DNA from: Ralstonia pickettii
GTDB lineage: Bacteria; Pseudomonadota; Gammaproteobacteria; Burkholderiales; Burkholderiaceae
Assembly (NCBI RefSeq): GCF_000607165.1
Contig: NZ_JFZG01000034.1
Coordinates: forward strand, 58,694 to 122,693
DNA length: 64,000 nt
Direction: 5' to 3'
The translations under genes and the position numbers were made by a program. The notes beneath the pieces were generated by a model. That model had not been told where the DNA came from, did not search any database, and was given only the letters and a program-made list of their open reading frames with translations. Positions 24,903 through 33,147 of this stretch are shown here, one piece after another (the first letter of the stretch is position 1; each line of letters opens with the position of its first letter).

Positions 24903-25631
24903 TTGGCCAAGAGTGAAATTCCGAACCCCGAGAGCCGGATTCCGAGCGCCTTGTATCTCGAGCTGCGTGACTGGCTGCTCAAGAATGACCCCGACGCCAG
25001 ACGAATCATTGAGTGGTCGAACCAAAGCCGCTGCCGCCCGGAAACTCCTGAAAAGATGGCAGCAGAAATCATCTGGATCGTACTTTGCGCGGGTCGTTCC
25101 GCCCAGGCTGCACGCACCATCGAAAAGCGCGTCTGGGATGCAATCGAGGAAGGGCGCCCCGTCGTCAGTGCATTTGGATTCCGTGCCAAAGCTGAGGCAA
25201 TTGAAAGAGTGTGGCGCGAGCGCGCGGCCGACTTTCATTCGCTGCAGGACGTCCTAAGCCAGAACAACCCCATTCGACTAGTCGAATGGTGCGGCGCTCT
25301 TCCGTGGGTGGGAGTCGATACGAAGTACCAGTTGGCCAAGAACTTCGGTGAGGACGTCTGTAAGCCGGATATCTGGCTTTGCCGTCTCACGGGCTTTCCA
25401 GACAAGCCGCGACGCCGCGGGCTTGAGAGGTTTGACGCCTGCATGCGACTGTGCCGCGTGCTCTCCGACGCTTCCGGCGACAGTATTGCCACCGTGGACA
25501 GTGTGCTCTGGCTGGCGTGCAACAAGGGCGTTCTTCAAGTTTCGCCGCAGGCTGGGCCCGTGACGTTCGCCCCAATGAAAATTTCCCGAGCGGAAATCAT
25601 CCCAGGGGCCGAGGAGCGCGTACATCAGTAA
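24903..25631 (+). CDS. HhH-GPD-superfamily DNA glycosylase-like protein
   Basis: A 242-residue protein. ALPWVGVDTKYQLAKN (131-146) matches the helix-hairpin-helix motif (LPxVGxxT), and CKPDIWLCRL (153-162) carries the expected catalytic aspartate D156. A lysine at 141 sits near the position used by bifunctional enzymes, but this is uncertain. These enzymes cut damaged or modified bases out of DNA. The start is probably TTG 24903, because GGAGG lies five bases before it; ATG 24888 has no ribosome-binding site. The substrate may be a base made by the element's own modification enzymes, but this is speculation. Confidence 0.68.
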   Translation: MAKSEIPNPESRIPSALYLELRDWLLKNDPDARRIIEWSNQSRCRPETPEKMAAEIIWIVLCAGRSAQAARTIEKRVWDAIEEGRPVVSAFGFRAKAEAIERVWRERAADFHSLQDVLSQNNPIRLVEWCGALPWVGVDTKYQLAKNFGEDVCKPDIWLCRLTGFPDKPRRRGLERFDACMRLCRVLSDASGDSIATVDSVLWLACNKGVLQVSPQAGPVTFAPMKISRAEIIPGAEERVHQ

Positions 25632-25826
25632 GGAAGCCGGCCGATTTTTGAGGGCTAGAAATGGCATTCGCACTCGGTATCTTCCATTTCGTAGGGCGCA
25701 GTCGAAGTACGGGTTCTCCTTCAAACGTCTCGCTTCGATGTTGGCTGTGTTGCTGGCTGGACAACGAAATTGCGTTTCGTTGCGGAGACGGCAACGCGTA
25801 GAAACAGTGGCTATTGGGAATATTTG

Positions 25827-26144
25827 ATGACCGTATGGACTGGCTCGGAAAGTCAGGTGCGACTTCCACTCTGTTGGCTGACCAAGGCTCAACTCAGTGA
25901 CGACGAGCGCGCCGTCATGGAAGTGCTGGCGAGCCGGGGAGCCGTGGAAGGAACAGGAAAGGTCGCCCGCGCGGCCTTTCCCGGGCAGCTCATCAGCCAG
26001 AGCGAACGGTTGATGCGAGCGTCAAGAGTGCTTGTGGCTCTTCGTGATCGCAAGTTCGTCGACTGGTCTCTCAGCGAGGGCGGCCTGGTTGTCTGGCAGC
26101 TGGTTGCGGATGGTGGGCGAGCAGAGTCCTCTCCAGTGCCGTGA
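25827..26144 (+). CDS. Small protein, possible winged helix
   Basis: A 105-residue soluble protein. Residues 23-95 (DDERAVMEVLASRGAV, RASRVLVALRDRKFVDW) read like a winged-helix fold, so it may bind DNA. The ribosome-binding site is weak. It lies between the glycosylase-like gene and the ParB-like gene. The 195 bases upstream hold no other gene. Confidence 0.5.
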   Translation: MTVWTGSESQVRLPLCWLTKAQLSDDERAVMEVLASRGAVEGTGKVARAAFPGQLISQSERLMRASRVLVALRDRKFVDWSLSEGGLVVWQLVADGGRAESSPVP

Positions 26145-26231
26145 AGGAAAACTGAGTTTTCGGAAGGAATGGGTTGTCCGTGCGATGAGCGCTCGGGCAC
26201 TTGCGCCATAGCTAAGTTCAGGAGTATGCAA

Positions 26232-27179
26232 GTGGTGGCAACAAAACGGAGTCAGGGTGTGCGAGCGAAGACACAGCCTCAGCTTGTCCTTGACGGAGCT
26301 GCTCCGACTATTCCATTTGAGATGGACTCCCAATTGGAATTTGGGGATCGTCAAGCGCTGAACTTGGGTACGGGAGCGAGCCACCAGTACCGGTGGGCCG
26401 TCGACGAGATTCGTGAGGTTCGCGGCTTCAATCCTCGGATCGAGACGGCCGCCTACAAGGCCGGCATCGAGCGTCTGGCCCTCGAGATTGCCGAGAACGG
26501 TTTTGATGAGAGTCAACCGCTCCTGGTGTTCCCGATCCGCGAGGGCAGTAAGACGGTGCTTGCGGTGCGGGACGGGCATCGACGACTGCAGGCAGTGCGG
26601 CTCGCCAATCACTATCTCGACGATGGGAAGAATCGGCAAATCGATCAGCTGCCGGTAATTATCGAAGAATGGGCGGACCCGCGGTCGCTCACGCTGAGCG
26701 TAATGCAACGGAACGATCAGCTTGCCCTGACCGTCTTCGAGACCGCGATCGTTGCTTTTCGAGCTCACGTGAAGCTCGGCATGTCCACAATGGAGATTGC
26801 CTCGGAGTTCAAGCGCTCAGAGATGCACATCAAAGGGTTGCTTTTGCTCGCCAACGCCGACCGGCGGATCCAGGATCTGGTCATTGAAGACAAGACCACA
26901 GCGACAACGGCCATCAAAGCGATCCGCTTGTACAAGGACGGTGCTCCCGAGCGTCTGGTGGAAGTGACTGCGGGGAAAGGCAAGGTCCGACCACGAGATC
27001 TACCCGGGGAGCGGCTGAAGCGGGTCATGCGCAAAGTGGGCGCAAGACTGCTACTGACGATCAAGGACATAGAAGCAGATCCCGGATTCAAACGCCTTAG
27101 GCGCGAAACGCGTGAATCGATCAGCGATTTGCTCGAGAAGGTTCGCGAGGCAGAGAAGGAAGATCCGGTCGACAAATAG
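26232..27179 (+). CDS. ParB/RepB/Spo0J-like protein
   Basis: A 315-residue protein with a ParB N-terminal domain: NPRIETAAYKAGIERLA, then SQPLLVF, then RDGHRRLQAVRL, which takes the place of the GERRxRA box. A helix-turn-helix-like region follows (MSTMEIASEFKRSEMHIKGL). The DGHRR variant suggests an accessory ParB-like regulator or a DndB/DpdB-like factor rather than a canonical segregation ParB; no parA is adjacent. The start at GTG 26232 is chosen because GGAG lies seven bases upstream. It is separate from the PRTRC ParB at 44 kb. Confidence 0.72.
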   Translation: MVATKRSQGVRAKTQPQLVLDGAAPTIPFEMDSQLEFGDRQALNLGTGASHQYRWAVDEIREVRGFNPRIETAAYKAGIERLALEIAENGFDESQPLLVFPIREGSKTVLAVRDGHRRLQAVRLANHYLDDGKNRQIDQLPVIIEEWADPRSLTLSVMQRNDQLALTVFETAIVAFRAHVKLGMSTMEIASEFKRSEMHIKGLLLLANADRRIQDLVIEDKTTATTAIKAIRLYKDGAPERLVEVTAGKGKVRPRDLPGERLKRVMRKVGARLLLTIKDIEADPGFKRLRRETRESISDLLEKVREAEKEDPVDK

Positions 27180-27385
27180 ATCGTCTGGTGCTCGGTGTGG
27201 CGTGCCGCATAGCGTCGTGCGCGCCGGCGGGCATGACCATATCAAACGCGTGTGTGGCATGCCTAATTTATAGGCAACATAAGAAGTTGTCCGATGATAG
27301 CGGGCAACTTTACGCTGCGTAACTGACTTGTCCACAGACCTGTCCAGAGCAGTTGTGGAGATCGCCCTTAGGGCCAACAGAACCA

Positions 27386-27862
27386 ATGAATGAGACTGAC
27401 GTTTTCTTTCGAACTACAGTGGCCGGGCGGGAATTCCAGGGGGTTATCGCTCTGACCGGCTCACTGTTCATCTGCTGTAAGGCCTCAGGCGAGGGTGTGC
27501 CGCTGTACGCAGCGTCTTTGCAGTGGACGAAAGCGCCCCCTACTCATGATCGCCAAGAGCGCGAGGGCTGGTGGCTGGTCCGCGGCGAGAACGAGCCAGT
27601 CGTTTTCCTGAGCGGGTTCACCGCAGACGACTCAGCACGGCTTGGCGATGAGTTTGGAATCCCGCCGGCAGGCGACCGGTTCGACTCACCCGACGTGCGG
27701 GAAGAGTACTTTCTGTCCTCATCAGCCTGGGAAGGTATGCGGGCTTGGGTTGAGCAGGAGACCCTCAGAGAAGATGCTGCGTCGCACCCGACCGCCCGGC
27801 GCAAGTCCTGGTACATCCGTGCCATCTCGCAGATTCGGGTCTTCAGGGGGATTGAGCAGTAA
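27386..27862 (+). CDS. Soluble protein of unknown function
   Basis: A 158-residue acidic protein without membrane segments or recognised motifs. The ribosome-binding site is weak. It stands alone between the ParB-like gene and a small membrane protein. The 206 bases upstream hold no gene; they end in a stretch with TTGTCCACAG and CTGTCCAGAG. Confidence 0.55.
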   Translation: MNETDVFFRTTVAGREFQGVIALTGSLFICCKASGEGVPLYAASLQWTKAPPTHDRQEREGWWLVRGENEPVVFLSGFTADDSARLGDEFGIPPAGDRFDSPDVREEYFLSSSAWEGMRAWVEQETLREDAASHPTARRKSWYIRAISQIRVFRGIEQ

Positions 27863-28027
27863 CGGCCTGAGAGCGCCGGCTGTAGGCCAAGTGGCGGACA
27901 GAAAAATCCCACCGATTTGCGCGACAATAGAATTCGCTGCTTGATGGGTTCAGCAGCGAACCGTCGCGCCGGCCCAAAACAATGCCGCCGGCGAGGCATT
28001 CGAAGCAAGTTCGACCGGGAGCGATTT

Positions 28028-28210
28028 ATGGGAAGCAATCTTGCCATTTACGTCGTCGTGCTCGTATGTCTTGTGTTCGTAGCCAGGTATGGAATGAAGA
28101 GAGGAAAATCCAAGCAAGAGGCGATTCGCGCATGGGCCATTCTGGCCGGTGTTGCGGGGATTCCTATTGCCGCACAGGTGATTGGGGTGGTCTTCCATCC
28201 CTTCGCTTGA
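28028..28210 (+). CDS. Small membrane protein
   Basis: A 60-residue protein with two hydrophobic segments (4-21 and 36-55) joined by a basic loop (MKRGKSKQEA). GGGAG lies eight bases before the ATG. It is followed by an intrinsic terminator. No family is recognised. Confidence 0.6.
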   Translation: MGSNLAIYVVVLVCLVFVARYGMKRGKSKQEAIRAWAILAGVAGIPIAAQVIGVVFHPFA

Positions 28211-28273
28211 TCTGAAGCGCTGTAAGACGAATCTGGTTGAGTCCTCCTTCCTGATTGCGTCGAACGGCCTTAG

Positions 28274-28307
28274 GCCGCGCTCCCCGAAATCGGAGTGCGG
28301 CTTTTTT
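28274..28307 (+). terminator. Intrinsic terminator
   Basis: GCCGC-G-CTCC..GGAG-T-GCGGC followed by TTTTTTG. It ends the small membrane-protein gene. Confidence 0.75.
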
Positions 28308-28335
28308 GCTTTTTGGGCACGCCGTGCTTCATTGC

Positions 28336-28423
28336 TTCCCAACAGGAAACATCAGGTATAGAATCAGCCTCGTTTCTACGAAGTCATTTGCGACTTTGTA
28401 ACGGCAGCTGGGCCCTTCTAGCC
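28336..28423 (+). promoter_or_regulatory. Promoter with TTCC-N5-GGAA repeat and 5' box
   Basis: TTCCCAACAGGAA (28336-28348), -10 TAGAAT (28359-28364), then the box AGCTGGGCCC..CTAGCC at 28406-28423. The rest of the 380-base gap before the next gene is leader RNA. Confidence 0.65.
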
Positions 28424-28520
28424 ACTTTGCCTCGCCAGTGTTTTCTGGTGAGCGCTTCCCTCGCTTCTTAGAGCGAGAACCGACCGGCTGGTTCGTTCCG
28501 AACCGGCTCTTCCTACCTTA

Positions 28521-28589
28521 ATTTCCTGCGGGGTGTTTGCTCCCGTACGGAAGTAGGCCTCCGAGGTATTTCGCTACCAGGAGGTTTGC
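28521..28589 (+). promoter_or_regulatory. Two-hairpin leader with masked ribosome-binding site (copy 9)
   Basis: CTGCGGGG..CCCGTACGG forms a shorter first hairpin. CCTCC pairs with GGAGG, covering the Shine-Dalgarno of the gene at 28590. Confidence 0.6.
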
Positions 28590-28835
28590 ATGCTTCAGTT
28601 TCACGCGTTGTTCGGTGGCCACTACGGCATCGGGTCAATGATCGTCGACGCCGTAATTCGTTCGGTCGTCTACAACATGGTGGGTAATGCGATGCGTGGT
28701 CACGCCCTTTCAGGACTTGCGTTGATCGGTATCGTGCTCGCTGTTGTGTGTGTGTGTGTTCTGCTGATCCGCTGCTTTGGGGGCATGGCCAACGCTGTTG
28801 GCCGAAGCCTTCGAGGTGGCAGACGCCAGTACTAA
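28590..28835 (+). CDS. Small membrane protein
   Basis: An 81-residue protein with a strong membrane helix at residues 45-65, probably with the basic tail (RSLRGGRRQY) in the cytoplasm. It has its own promoter and leader. It is followed by a hairpin with a T-run (28888-28919, GATGGCC/GGCCATC then TTTTC), which may attenuate transcription into the next gene. No family is recognised. Confidence 0.6.
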   Translation: MLQFHALFGGHYGIGSMIVDAVIRSVVYNMVGNAMRGHALSGLALIGIVLAVVCVCVLLIRCFGGMANAVGRSLRGGRRQY

Positions 28836-28887
28836 CTCGTTCGACGCTGCTCTGCGTCATTTGCTCTGTAACGGCATTGCTTCCGAT

Positions 28888-28920
28888 GGCCATTGGCTGT
28901 TGGCGGTGGGCCATCTTTTC
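28888..28920 (+). terminator. Hairpin with T-run between two genes
   Basis: GATGGCC pairs with GGCCATC, followed by TTTTC, 16 bases before the next ATG. It could be a weak terminator or attenuator. Confidence 0.45.
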
Positions 28921-28935
28921 TGAAAAGGAATAGAA

Positions 28936-29442
28936 ATGAAATCGTTCGCAAAAATCGTCCGCGCAGGGTTCGTCGCTTTTGCGCTGGTGCCGTTTTTCGC
29001 ACATGCTCAGTGGTATGGGTCAGTCAACCAAGTAGGCGAGCCGGTCTCTCGATCGAACTCGACGTACAACTCGGGTGACGCTCTGCGCGGTGGTGGTTCC
29101 GCAGTTCTGGGCGTCGTTATCAACGCGCGGCCGATTGAACTCGATTCGGGCACCGCGCGCCAAATTTCGGCAACCGTTGGCGGCATCCTTGGTGTCGTCC
29201 TCGGCATGCATCACAGCAACTCCAACGCTGCACCGCTGATTGCCGGCGGTGTGGGCACGTTGGTTGGCTACGCTGCGGGTGGCGCGATCAGCAAAACGCA
29301 GGCCGTTGAGCTGATCGTGCGAACCGAAGACAACCGGATGATCCCGGTTGTTCAGGAGGTCGGCGATGGCAATGTCTTTCGAGCTGGCCAGGTGGTTGCA
29401 ATCGTTCAGGTCAACGGGCGTTTGCGCGTCCAACACATGTGA
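28936..29442 (+). CDS. Secreted glycine-zipper protein (SlyB/17-kDa-antigen-like)
   Basis: A 168-residue protein with a signal peptide cleaved after AHA (residues 21-23). Residues about 80-118 form a glycine-zipper double helix (GGILGVVLGMHH, GGVGTLVGYAAGGA), as in SlyB-type envelope proteins. A beta-type C-terminal domain follows. It lacks a lipobox cysteine. Likely role: envelope stress or membrane insertion. It has a good ribosome-binding site and a terminator 20 bases after the stop. Confidence 0.75.
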   Translation: MKSFAKIVRAGFVAFALVPFFAHAQWYGSVNQVGEPVSRSNSTYNSGDALRGGGSAVLGVVINARPIELDSGTARQISATVGGILGVVLGMHHSNSNAAPLIAGGVGTLVGYAAGGAISKTQAVELIVRTEDNRMIPVVQEVGDGNVFRAGQVVAIVQVNGRLRVQHM

Positions 29443-29460
29443 CGATGTCACAGTGGCAAC

Positions 29461-29489
29461 GGCGGTCCCTTCGGGGACCGCTTTTTTTT
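29461..29489 (+). terminator. Intrinsic terminator
   Basis: GCGGTCCC-TTC-GGGGACCGC followed by nine T's. Very strong. Confidence 0.9.
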
Positions 29490-29678
29490 TGACCTACGCA
29501 CCCCTCGGTGCGGGGGGCATCATTCGCTGGCAGTAGGCGGTAAGGCCAACATATAATGGGCGACGTTGAAAAACTCAGTTTTTTGTCTGGGTGCGGGGCT
29601 CGATTAACTGGCCTCGGCACTGAAAATAGGGCGGACCACGGTGTCCAACACGCCAAATGGCGTGGTCAGGAAAATTAC

Positions 29679-29900
29679 GTGATCGAGGATATTGAACTAC
29701 CAAAAGGGTGGAAGCTGCGGCCGGACACTCAGTTTGGCGTAGTCATCACGGCACCGCATGGCAGTGTCACGATTGACATCACCATGCGGAATTTCGTTCT
29801 TGGAGAGCGGATGGTGATGGCCTATGGCAAATACAGCAGGCGGGGTTGGCGCAAGCGACTCTTCAGCGACGCAATCCTGGCCCTGGCAAAGGCCAAATAG
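29679..29900 (+). CDS. Small protein of unknown function
   Basis: A 73-residue, basic, beta-rich protein. The frame is open back to an ATG at 29556, but that ATG overlaps a consensus -10 box (TATAAT, 29552-29557), which would make it untranscribed. GTG 29679 has AGGA seven bases upstream and is preferred. If the longer form is real it has 114 residues. The last third is basic (YSRRGWRKRLF). No family is recognised. Confidence 0.5.
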   Translation: MIEDIELPKGWKLRPDTQFGVVITAPHGSVTIDITMRNFVLGERMVMAYGKYSRRGWRKRLFSDAILALAKAK

Positions 29901-30051
29901 TCCCGGACGCTCCCGCCAGAGCAACCCGAGGGACAGCGCGCGCCCCGCGGGTCGGGCGCACCTCTCGATTTCCTTCAAAGTTACATAGAGGCGGCACGCG
30001 ATATCAAGTTGACGCCGAGTGCAGAACTTCGACCGACCGGATTCGCCGCAC

Positions 30052-30143
30052 TTCTCACCAGGAACAGAAGGCGGTAGAATTTGGTCGATCTTTCCCGGCG
30101 ATCATCCTTGTGATGTCGCCCGGCAGCTGGGCCGCATCTAGCG
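30052..30143 (+). promoter_or_regulatory. Promoter with TTCC-N5-GGAA-like repeat and 5' box
   Basis: TTCTCACCAGGAA (30052-30064, one arm imperfect), -10 TAGAAT (30075-30080), box AGCTGGGCC..CTAGC at 30125-30143. The 378-base gap before the next gene is taken up by this promoter and its leader; 29901-30050 shows nothing clear. Confidence 0.6.
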
Positions 30144-30211
30144 TACGTTTTCAACCCTGCCGCCCGTCAAGGGTGGTGCCTTGTGGCTGTTCTGCAGCCA
30201 GTCTCCAGTTA

Positions 30212-30278
30212 TTCAACCCATTCGGGGCAACCTTGCCCTGAGCGGGAGTTGCCTCTCTGTTTTCACATTGAGGTAGCT
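30212..30278 (+). promoter_or_regulatory. Two-hairpin leader with masked ribosome-binding site (copy 10)
   Basis: TTCAACCC-ATTCGGGGCAA..TTGCCCTGA..GGG is the first stem. TGCCTC pairs with GAGGTA over the ribosome-binding site of the gene at 30279. Confidence 0.65.
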
Positions 30279-30560
30279 ATGAATAAACTTTCCAATCGTC
30301 CCACGGCAATTCGTCCCTCGAGAAAGGGGGAACTCGGCCGCTTCATGTCGCGGGAGAATATTTCCAACATGCTTCGTGCGGGCAGCGCGTCGGATCTAAC
30401 CGATTACGCGCTCGCAAACGGCTACCTAGGCAGTCGGCGGGTCATTGTGATGGATGGGCGCGTTATTACGCACCGCTGGCTGGAGTGGCCGGTCTTCCTT
30501 CAACTCTGCCGTCGCCGCCCTGGCAATGGCGCCCAACCTAACCAGGTGTGCAATGCATGA
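30279..30560 (+). CDS. Small protein, partner of the NADAR gene
   Basis: A 93-residue basic protein whose last codons overlap the start of the NADAR gene by eight bases, so the two are probably translationally coupled. The middle (SRENISNMLRAGSASDLTDYALANGYL) is helical. No family is recognised. It may be a regulator or partner of the NADAR enzyme. Confidence 0.6.
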   Translation: MNKLSNRPTAIRPSRKGELGRFMSRENISNMLRAGSASDLTDYALANGYLGSRRVIVMDGRVITHRWLEWPVFLQLCRRRPGNGAQPNQVCNA

Positions 30561-31095
30561 GATCCAAGGAATGACTCTGTTCTTCGGCGCCGAAGATGCA
30601 CTAAGCAACTGGCATCCGGCTCGGTTCACGTTCCGCGGGGTCGAGTTCACTTCAGTCGAGCAGTTCATGATGTACTCCAAGGCGCGACTGTTCGATGACG
30701 ATGAGACCGCAAGGCAAATTCTTTCGGCCTCTCAACCGCGTGAGCAAAAACGACTAGGCCGCCAAGTCCGAGGGTTTGATGAAGCGGTCTGGGTCAAGAA
30801 GCGCAAATCAATCGTGATCGTTGGCTGCCGTGAGAAGTTCTGGCAGAACCCGCCTCTTGGCGAAATCCTGCTCGGGACAGAGGACACACTTTTGGTCGAG
30901 GCCAGTCCATACGATCGAATCTATGGTGTGGGGCTCGCGTGGAATGATCCGCGTATCCGAGACGTCGGCCAGTGGCAAGGCCTAAACCTTCTCGGAGACG
31001 TGCTCATGGAGGTTCGCTCTTGGCTGTCGAAAGGCAGCGTACGCGCCACCGTGACGGGCACAGTGCATAAACCAGAGAGCTTTGCGCGCGCCTAG
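30553..31095 (+). CDS. NADAR (YbiA/DUF1768) family N-glycosidase
   Basis: A 180-residue protein matching the NADAR/YbiA family: FFGAEDALSNWHPA near the start (equivalent to the FLSNFYPAPF motif), VEQFMMYSKARLF (equivalent to EHYMMAQKA), then KRKSIVIVGCREKF and LLVEASPYDRIYGVGL (equivalent to the LVEASPxDxIWGIGL signature). Known members cleave N-glycosidic bonds in riboflavin-pathway intermediates or remove ADP-ribose from guanine in DNA. Given the DNA-modification genes sharing its leader type, a nucleotide or DNA substrate is plausible but not shown. Confidence 0.85.
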   Translation: MHEIQGMTLFFGAEDALSNWHPARFTFRGVEFTSVEQFMMYSKARLFDDDETARQILSASQPREQKRLGRQVRGFDEAVWVKKRKSIVIVGCREKFWQNPPLGEILLGTEDTLLVEASPYDRIYGVGLAWNDPRIRDVGQWQGLNLLGDVLMEVRSWLSKGSVRATVTGTVHKPESFARA

Positions 31096-31110
31096 CCGAA
31101 GGCTCTCAAA

Positions 31111-31176
31111 TTTCAACCCAAGCGGGGACATCTTCCCTGCAGGGGTTGATGGCTTCCGCGTCAGACGGAGAAAAAC
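31111..31176 (+). promoter_or_regulatory. Two-hairpin leader with masked ribosome-binding site (copy 11)
   Basis: TTCAACCC-AAGCGGGG..TCCCTGC-AGGGG is the first stem. TTCCG pairs with CGGAG (G-U at the end) over the Shine-Dalgarno of the gene at 31177. Confidence 0.65.
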
Positions 31177-32217
31177 ATGTCCATCGACTTACAGATGGGC
31201 TTTTGGCCAATCACCGAAGTCGTCACGCCTTTGCCTGAGCCGGTCGAACCGGACCTCGCTACGTACGACAGATTCGTGGTCGGATTCAGCGGGGGAAAGG
31301 ACAGTGTTGCTTGTGTCCTCCACTTGCTCGAGCGGGGCGTAGATCCAGACAGGATCGAACTCCACCACCACCTGGTTGACGGTCGAGAAGGCTCGGAACT
31401 GATGGATTGGCCTGTAACCGAGGCCTACTGTGCAGCGTTTGCACGCGCGTTTGGGCTGAGGCTCTACTTCAGCTGGAAGGTCGGTGGCTTTGAGCGCGAA
31501 ATGTTGCGCTTGGAGCAGCGGACAGCGCCGGTTGCATTCGATAGCGAAGCCGGCGAAGTGGTGATCTGCGGCGGTGATGGGGGAAAGCTGGGAACCAGAA
31601 GGAAATTTCCCCAGGTCTCTGCGTCACTAACAACTCGCTGGTGCAGCGCTTACACGAAGATTGATGTGCTCGCGCGCGTGATGACAACCGAATCCCGATT
31701 CCAGTCGGGAAAGACGTTGGTAGTTACGGGCGAACGAGCGGAAGAGTCGGCTTCTAGGGCCCGCTACAGCATGTTCGAGCCTGATCGCACGGACAATCGA
31801 GACGGGCAGCGCGTGAAGCGTTACGTAGATCACTGGCGTCCTGTTCATCGCTGGGCCGAACGCCAGGTTTGGGAGATCTTCGAGCGGCATAGGGTGCGTG
31901 CACATCCTGCCTACTACTGTGGGTTTGGACGATGCTCGTGCAGGAGTTGCATCTTCGGGTCTCCTGACCAGTGGGCGACAATTGCGAAGTACTATCCGGC
32001 TGCCTTTGAGCGGATCGCTAAGTACGAGGAACAGTTCGGCGTCACGATCCACCGCCGAGATTCGGTGCGGATCCGTGCGGCTCAAGGAACGCCTTACCAG
32101 GCAGACGAACGCTACTTCGAGCTTGCTGGACGGACCGAATACACCGAGTCGATTCTTATCGATGGCCACTGGGAGCTTCCCGCCGGCGCGTACGGTGAGG
32201 CAACCGGACCGATTTGA
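31177..32217 (+). CDS. PAPS-reductase-like ATP pyrophosphatase (second, phage type)
   Basis: A 346-residue protein with the PP-loop SGGKDSV (38-44), RWCSAYTKID, GERAEESASRA, and a C-terminal cysteine cluster (CGFGRCSCRSC). It belongs to the phosphoadenosine-phosphosulfate reductase-like family often found in phages and plasmids, distinct in length and sequence from the enzyme at 8.8 kb. The substrate is unknown; a sulfur-transfer or nucleotide-modifying role is inferred. It has its own leader and probably shares the transcript of the NADAR gene. Confidence 0.78.
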   Translation: MSIDLQMGFWPITEVVTPLPEPVEPDLATYDRFVVGFSGGKDSVACVLHLLERGVDPDRIELHHHLVDGREGSELMDWPVTEAYCAAFARAFGLRLYFSWKVGGFEREMLRLEQRTAPVAFDSEAGEVVICGGDGGKLGTRRKFPQVSASLTTRWCSAYTKIDVLARVMTTESRFQSGKTLVVTGERAEESASRARYSMFEPDRTDNRDGQRVKRYVDHWRPVHRWAERQVWEIFERHRVRAHPAYYCGFGRCSCRSCIFGSPDQWATIAKYYPAAFERIAKYEEQFGVTIHRRDSVRIRAAQGTPYQADERYFELAGRTEYTESILIDGHWELPAGAYGEATGPI

Positions 32218-32262
32218 AAAACTGGGTGCCTGCGCAGGTCGTCAGATCTGCGTAGATCATCA

Positions 32263-32329
32263 TGTTCAACCCATGCGGGGGCGAGCCCCCAAAGGGAGCC
32301 GCTTCTCGCAAACAAAATGGAGAAGCAAT
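32263..32329 (+). promoter_or_regulatory. Two-hairpin leader with masked ribosome-binding site (copy 12)
   Basis: TTCAACCC-ATGCGGGGG-CGAG-CCCCC-AAAGGG is the first stem. GCTTCTC pairs perfectly with GAGAAGC (7 bp) over the Shine-Dalgarno of the gene at 32330. Confidence 0.8.
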
Positions 32330-33004
32330 ATGAATCGAGTAATCAAACTGGCGGAGAGCGTTGCGGCTCGCCTCAATGCAGTTGTGAGCATCAGTGATGG
32401 TAGTGCCGAAGGCGCGACGTTGTTTGGTGCGGATCTCCCTGGCTATGCTGCGCGTGCCGCGGCAAAGGAACTGGTCGAGAACTGGATCGCAGCGGTAGCC
32501 GACGGCAATTCCGACAAGTTCCTTGCTGACGTCGACCAAGTCATCTCCACGCTCACCAAGTTCAAAGAGAAAGCGCAAAGCATCTTGCCTGCGGCGAACG
32601 TGATCGATGATGTATGGTCGCCGCTCGCTGGAGCAATGACTGGCAAGCAGTACGTTGCCCACCAGGGCTGTAAGTGCCCGTCGTGTGGAAGTACCGAGGA
32701 CCTCAGCGGCGACTCGTTCAACGCGGACGGAGGTACCGCCTCGCAAGAGATGGGTTGCAATGCTTGCGAGGCGAGCTGGTCAGATGTGTACGTTCTGGCG
32801 GGCTACTCGAACCTGGAGGGGGGCGTCTCGATTAAGGATGTCGACTCTGCAGTTGAAGATGTGAAGAGTCGAAGCAAGCAGTACGGCTTTTCAGTCACGG
32901 GAGAGGAGCACGCCAAAGAGGTGCTCGAAGAATCATGTGACATCCTCGGTCTCGTTCTGAGTGAACTGGAAATCAAGCTCGCCGTGGCGAAGTTGCTTTC
33001 CTAA
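32330..33004 (+). CDS. Protein with a zinc-ribbon insert, function unknown
   Basis: A 224-residue protein: a helical N-terminal part (1-110), a zinc ribbon with CKCPSCGS and CNACEASW (about 115-150), and an acidic C-terminal part. The zinc ribbon suggests nucleic-acid or protein binding. It follows the PAPS-like gene in the same direction with its own leader. The frame is open far upstream, but the leader and Shine-Dalgarno fix the ATG. Confidence 0.65.
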   Translation: MNRVIKLAESVAARLNAVVSISDGSAEGATLFGADLPGYAARAAAKELVENWIAAVADGNSDKFLADVDQVISTLTKFKEKAQSILPAANVIDDVWSPLAGAMTGKQYVAHQGCKCPSCGSTEDLSGDSFNADGGTASQEMGCNACEASWSDVYVLAGYSNLEGGVSIKDVDSAVEDVKSRSKQYGFSVTGEEHAKEVLEESCDILGLVLSELEIKLAVAKLLS

Positions 33005-33076
33005 CCAACCGGAGCGCGGTACTTCATAAGTGCAGTGCTTGCTGTACGGGTGCAGTGAGCCCGATTATCAATACGA

Positions 33077-33147
33077 ATCCTTCGCGGGAGGCTGCATCCC
33101 CCGCAAAGGGGCAGCTCCGCGACTTTTTATACATCAAGGAGTCTGTT
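33077..33147 (+). promoter_or_regulatory. Two-hairpin leader with masked ribosome-binding site (copy 13)
   Basis: TCCTTCGCGGGAGG..CCCCCGC-AAAGGGG is the first stem. CTCC pairs with GGAG over a long loop before the ATG at 33148. Confidence 0.6.
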
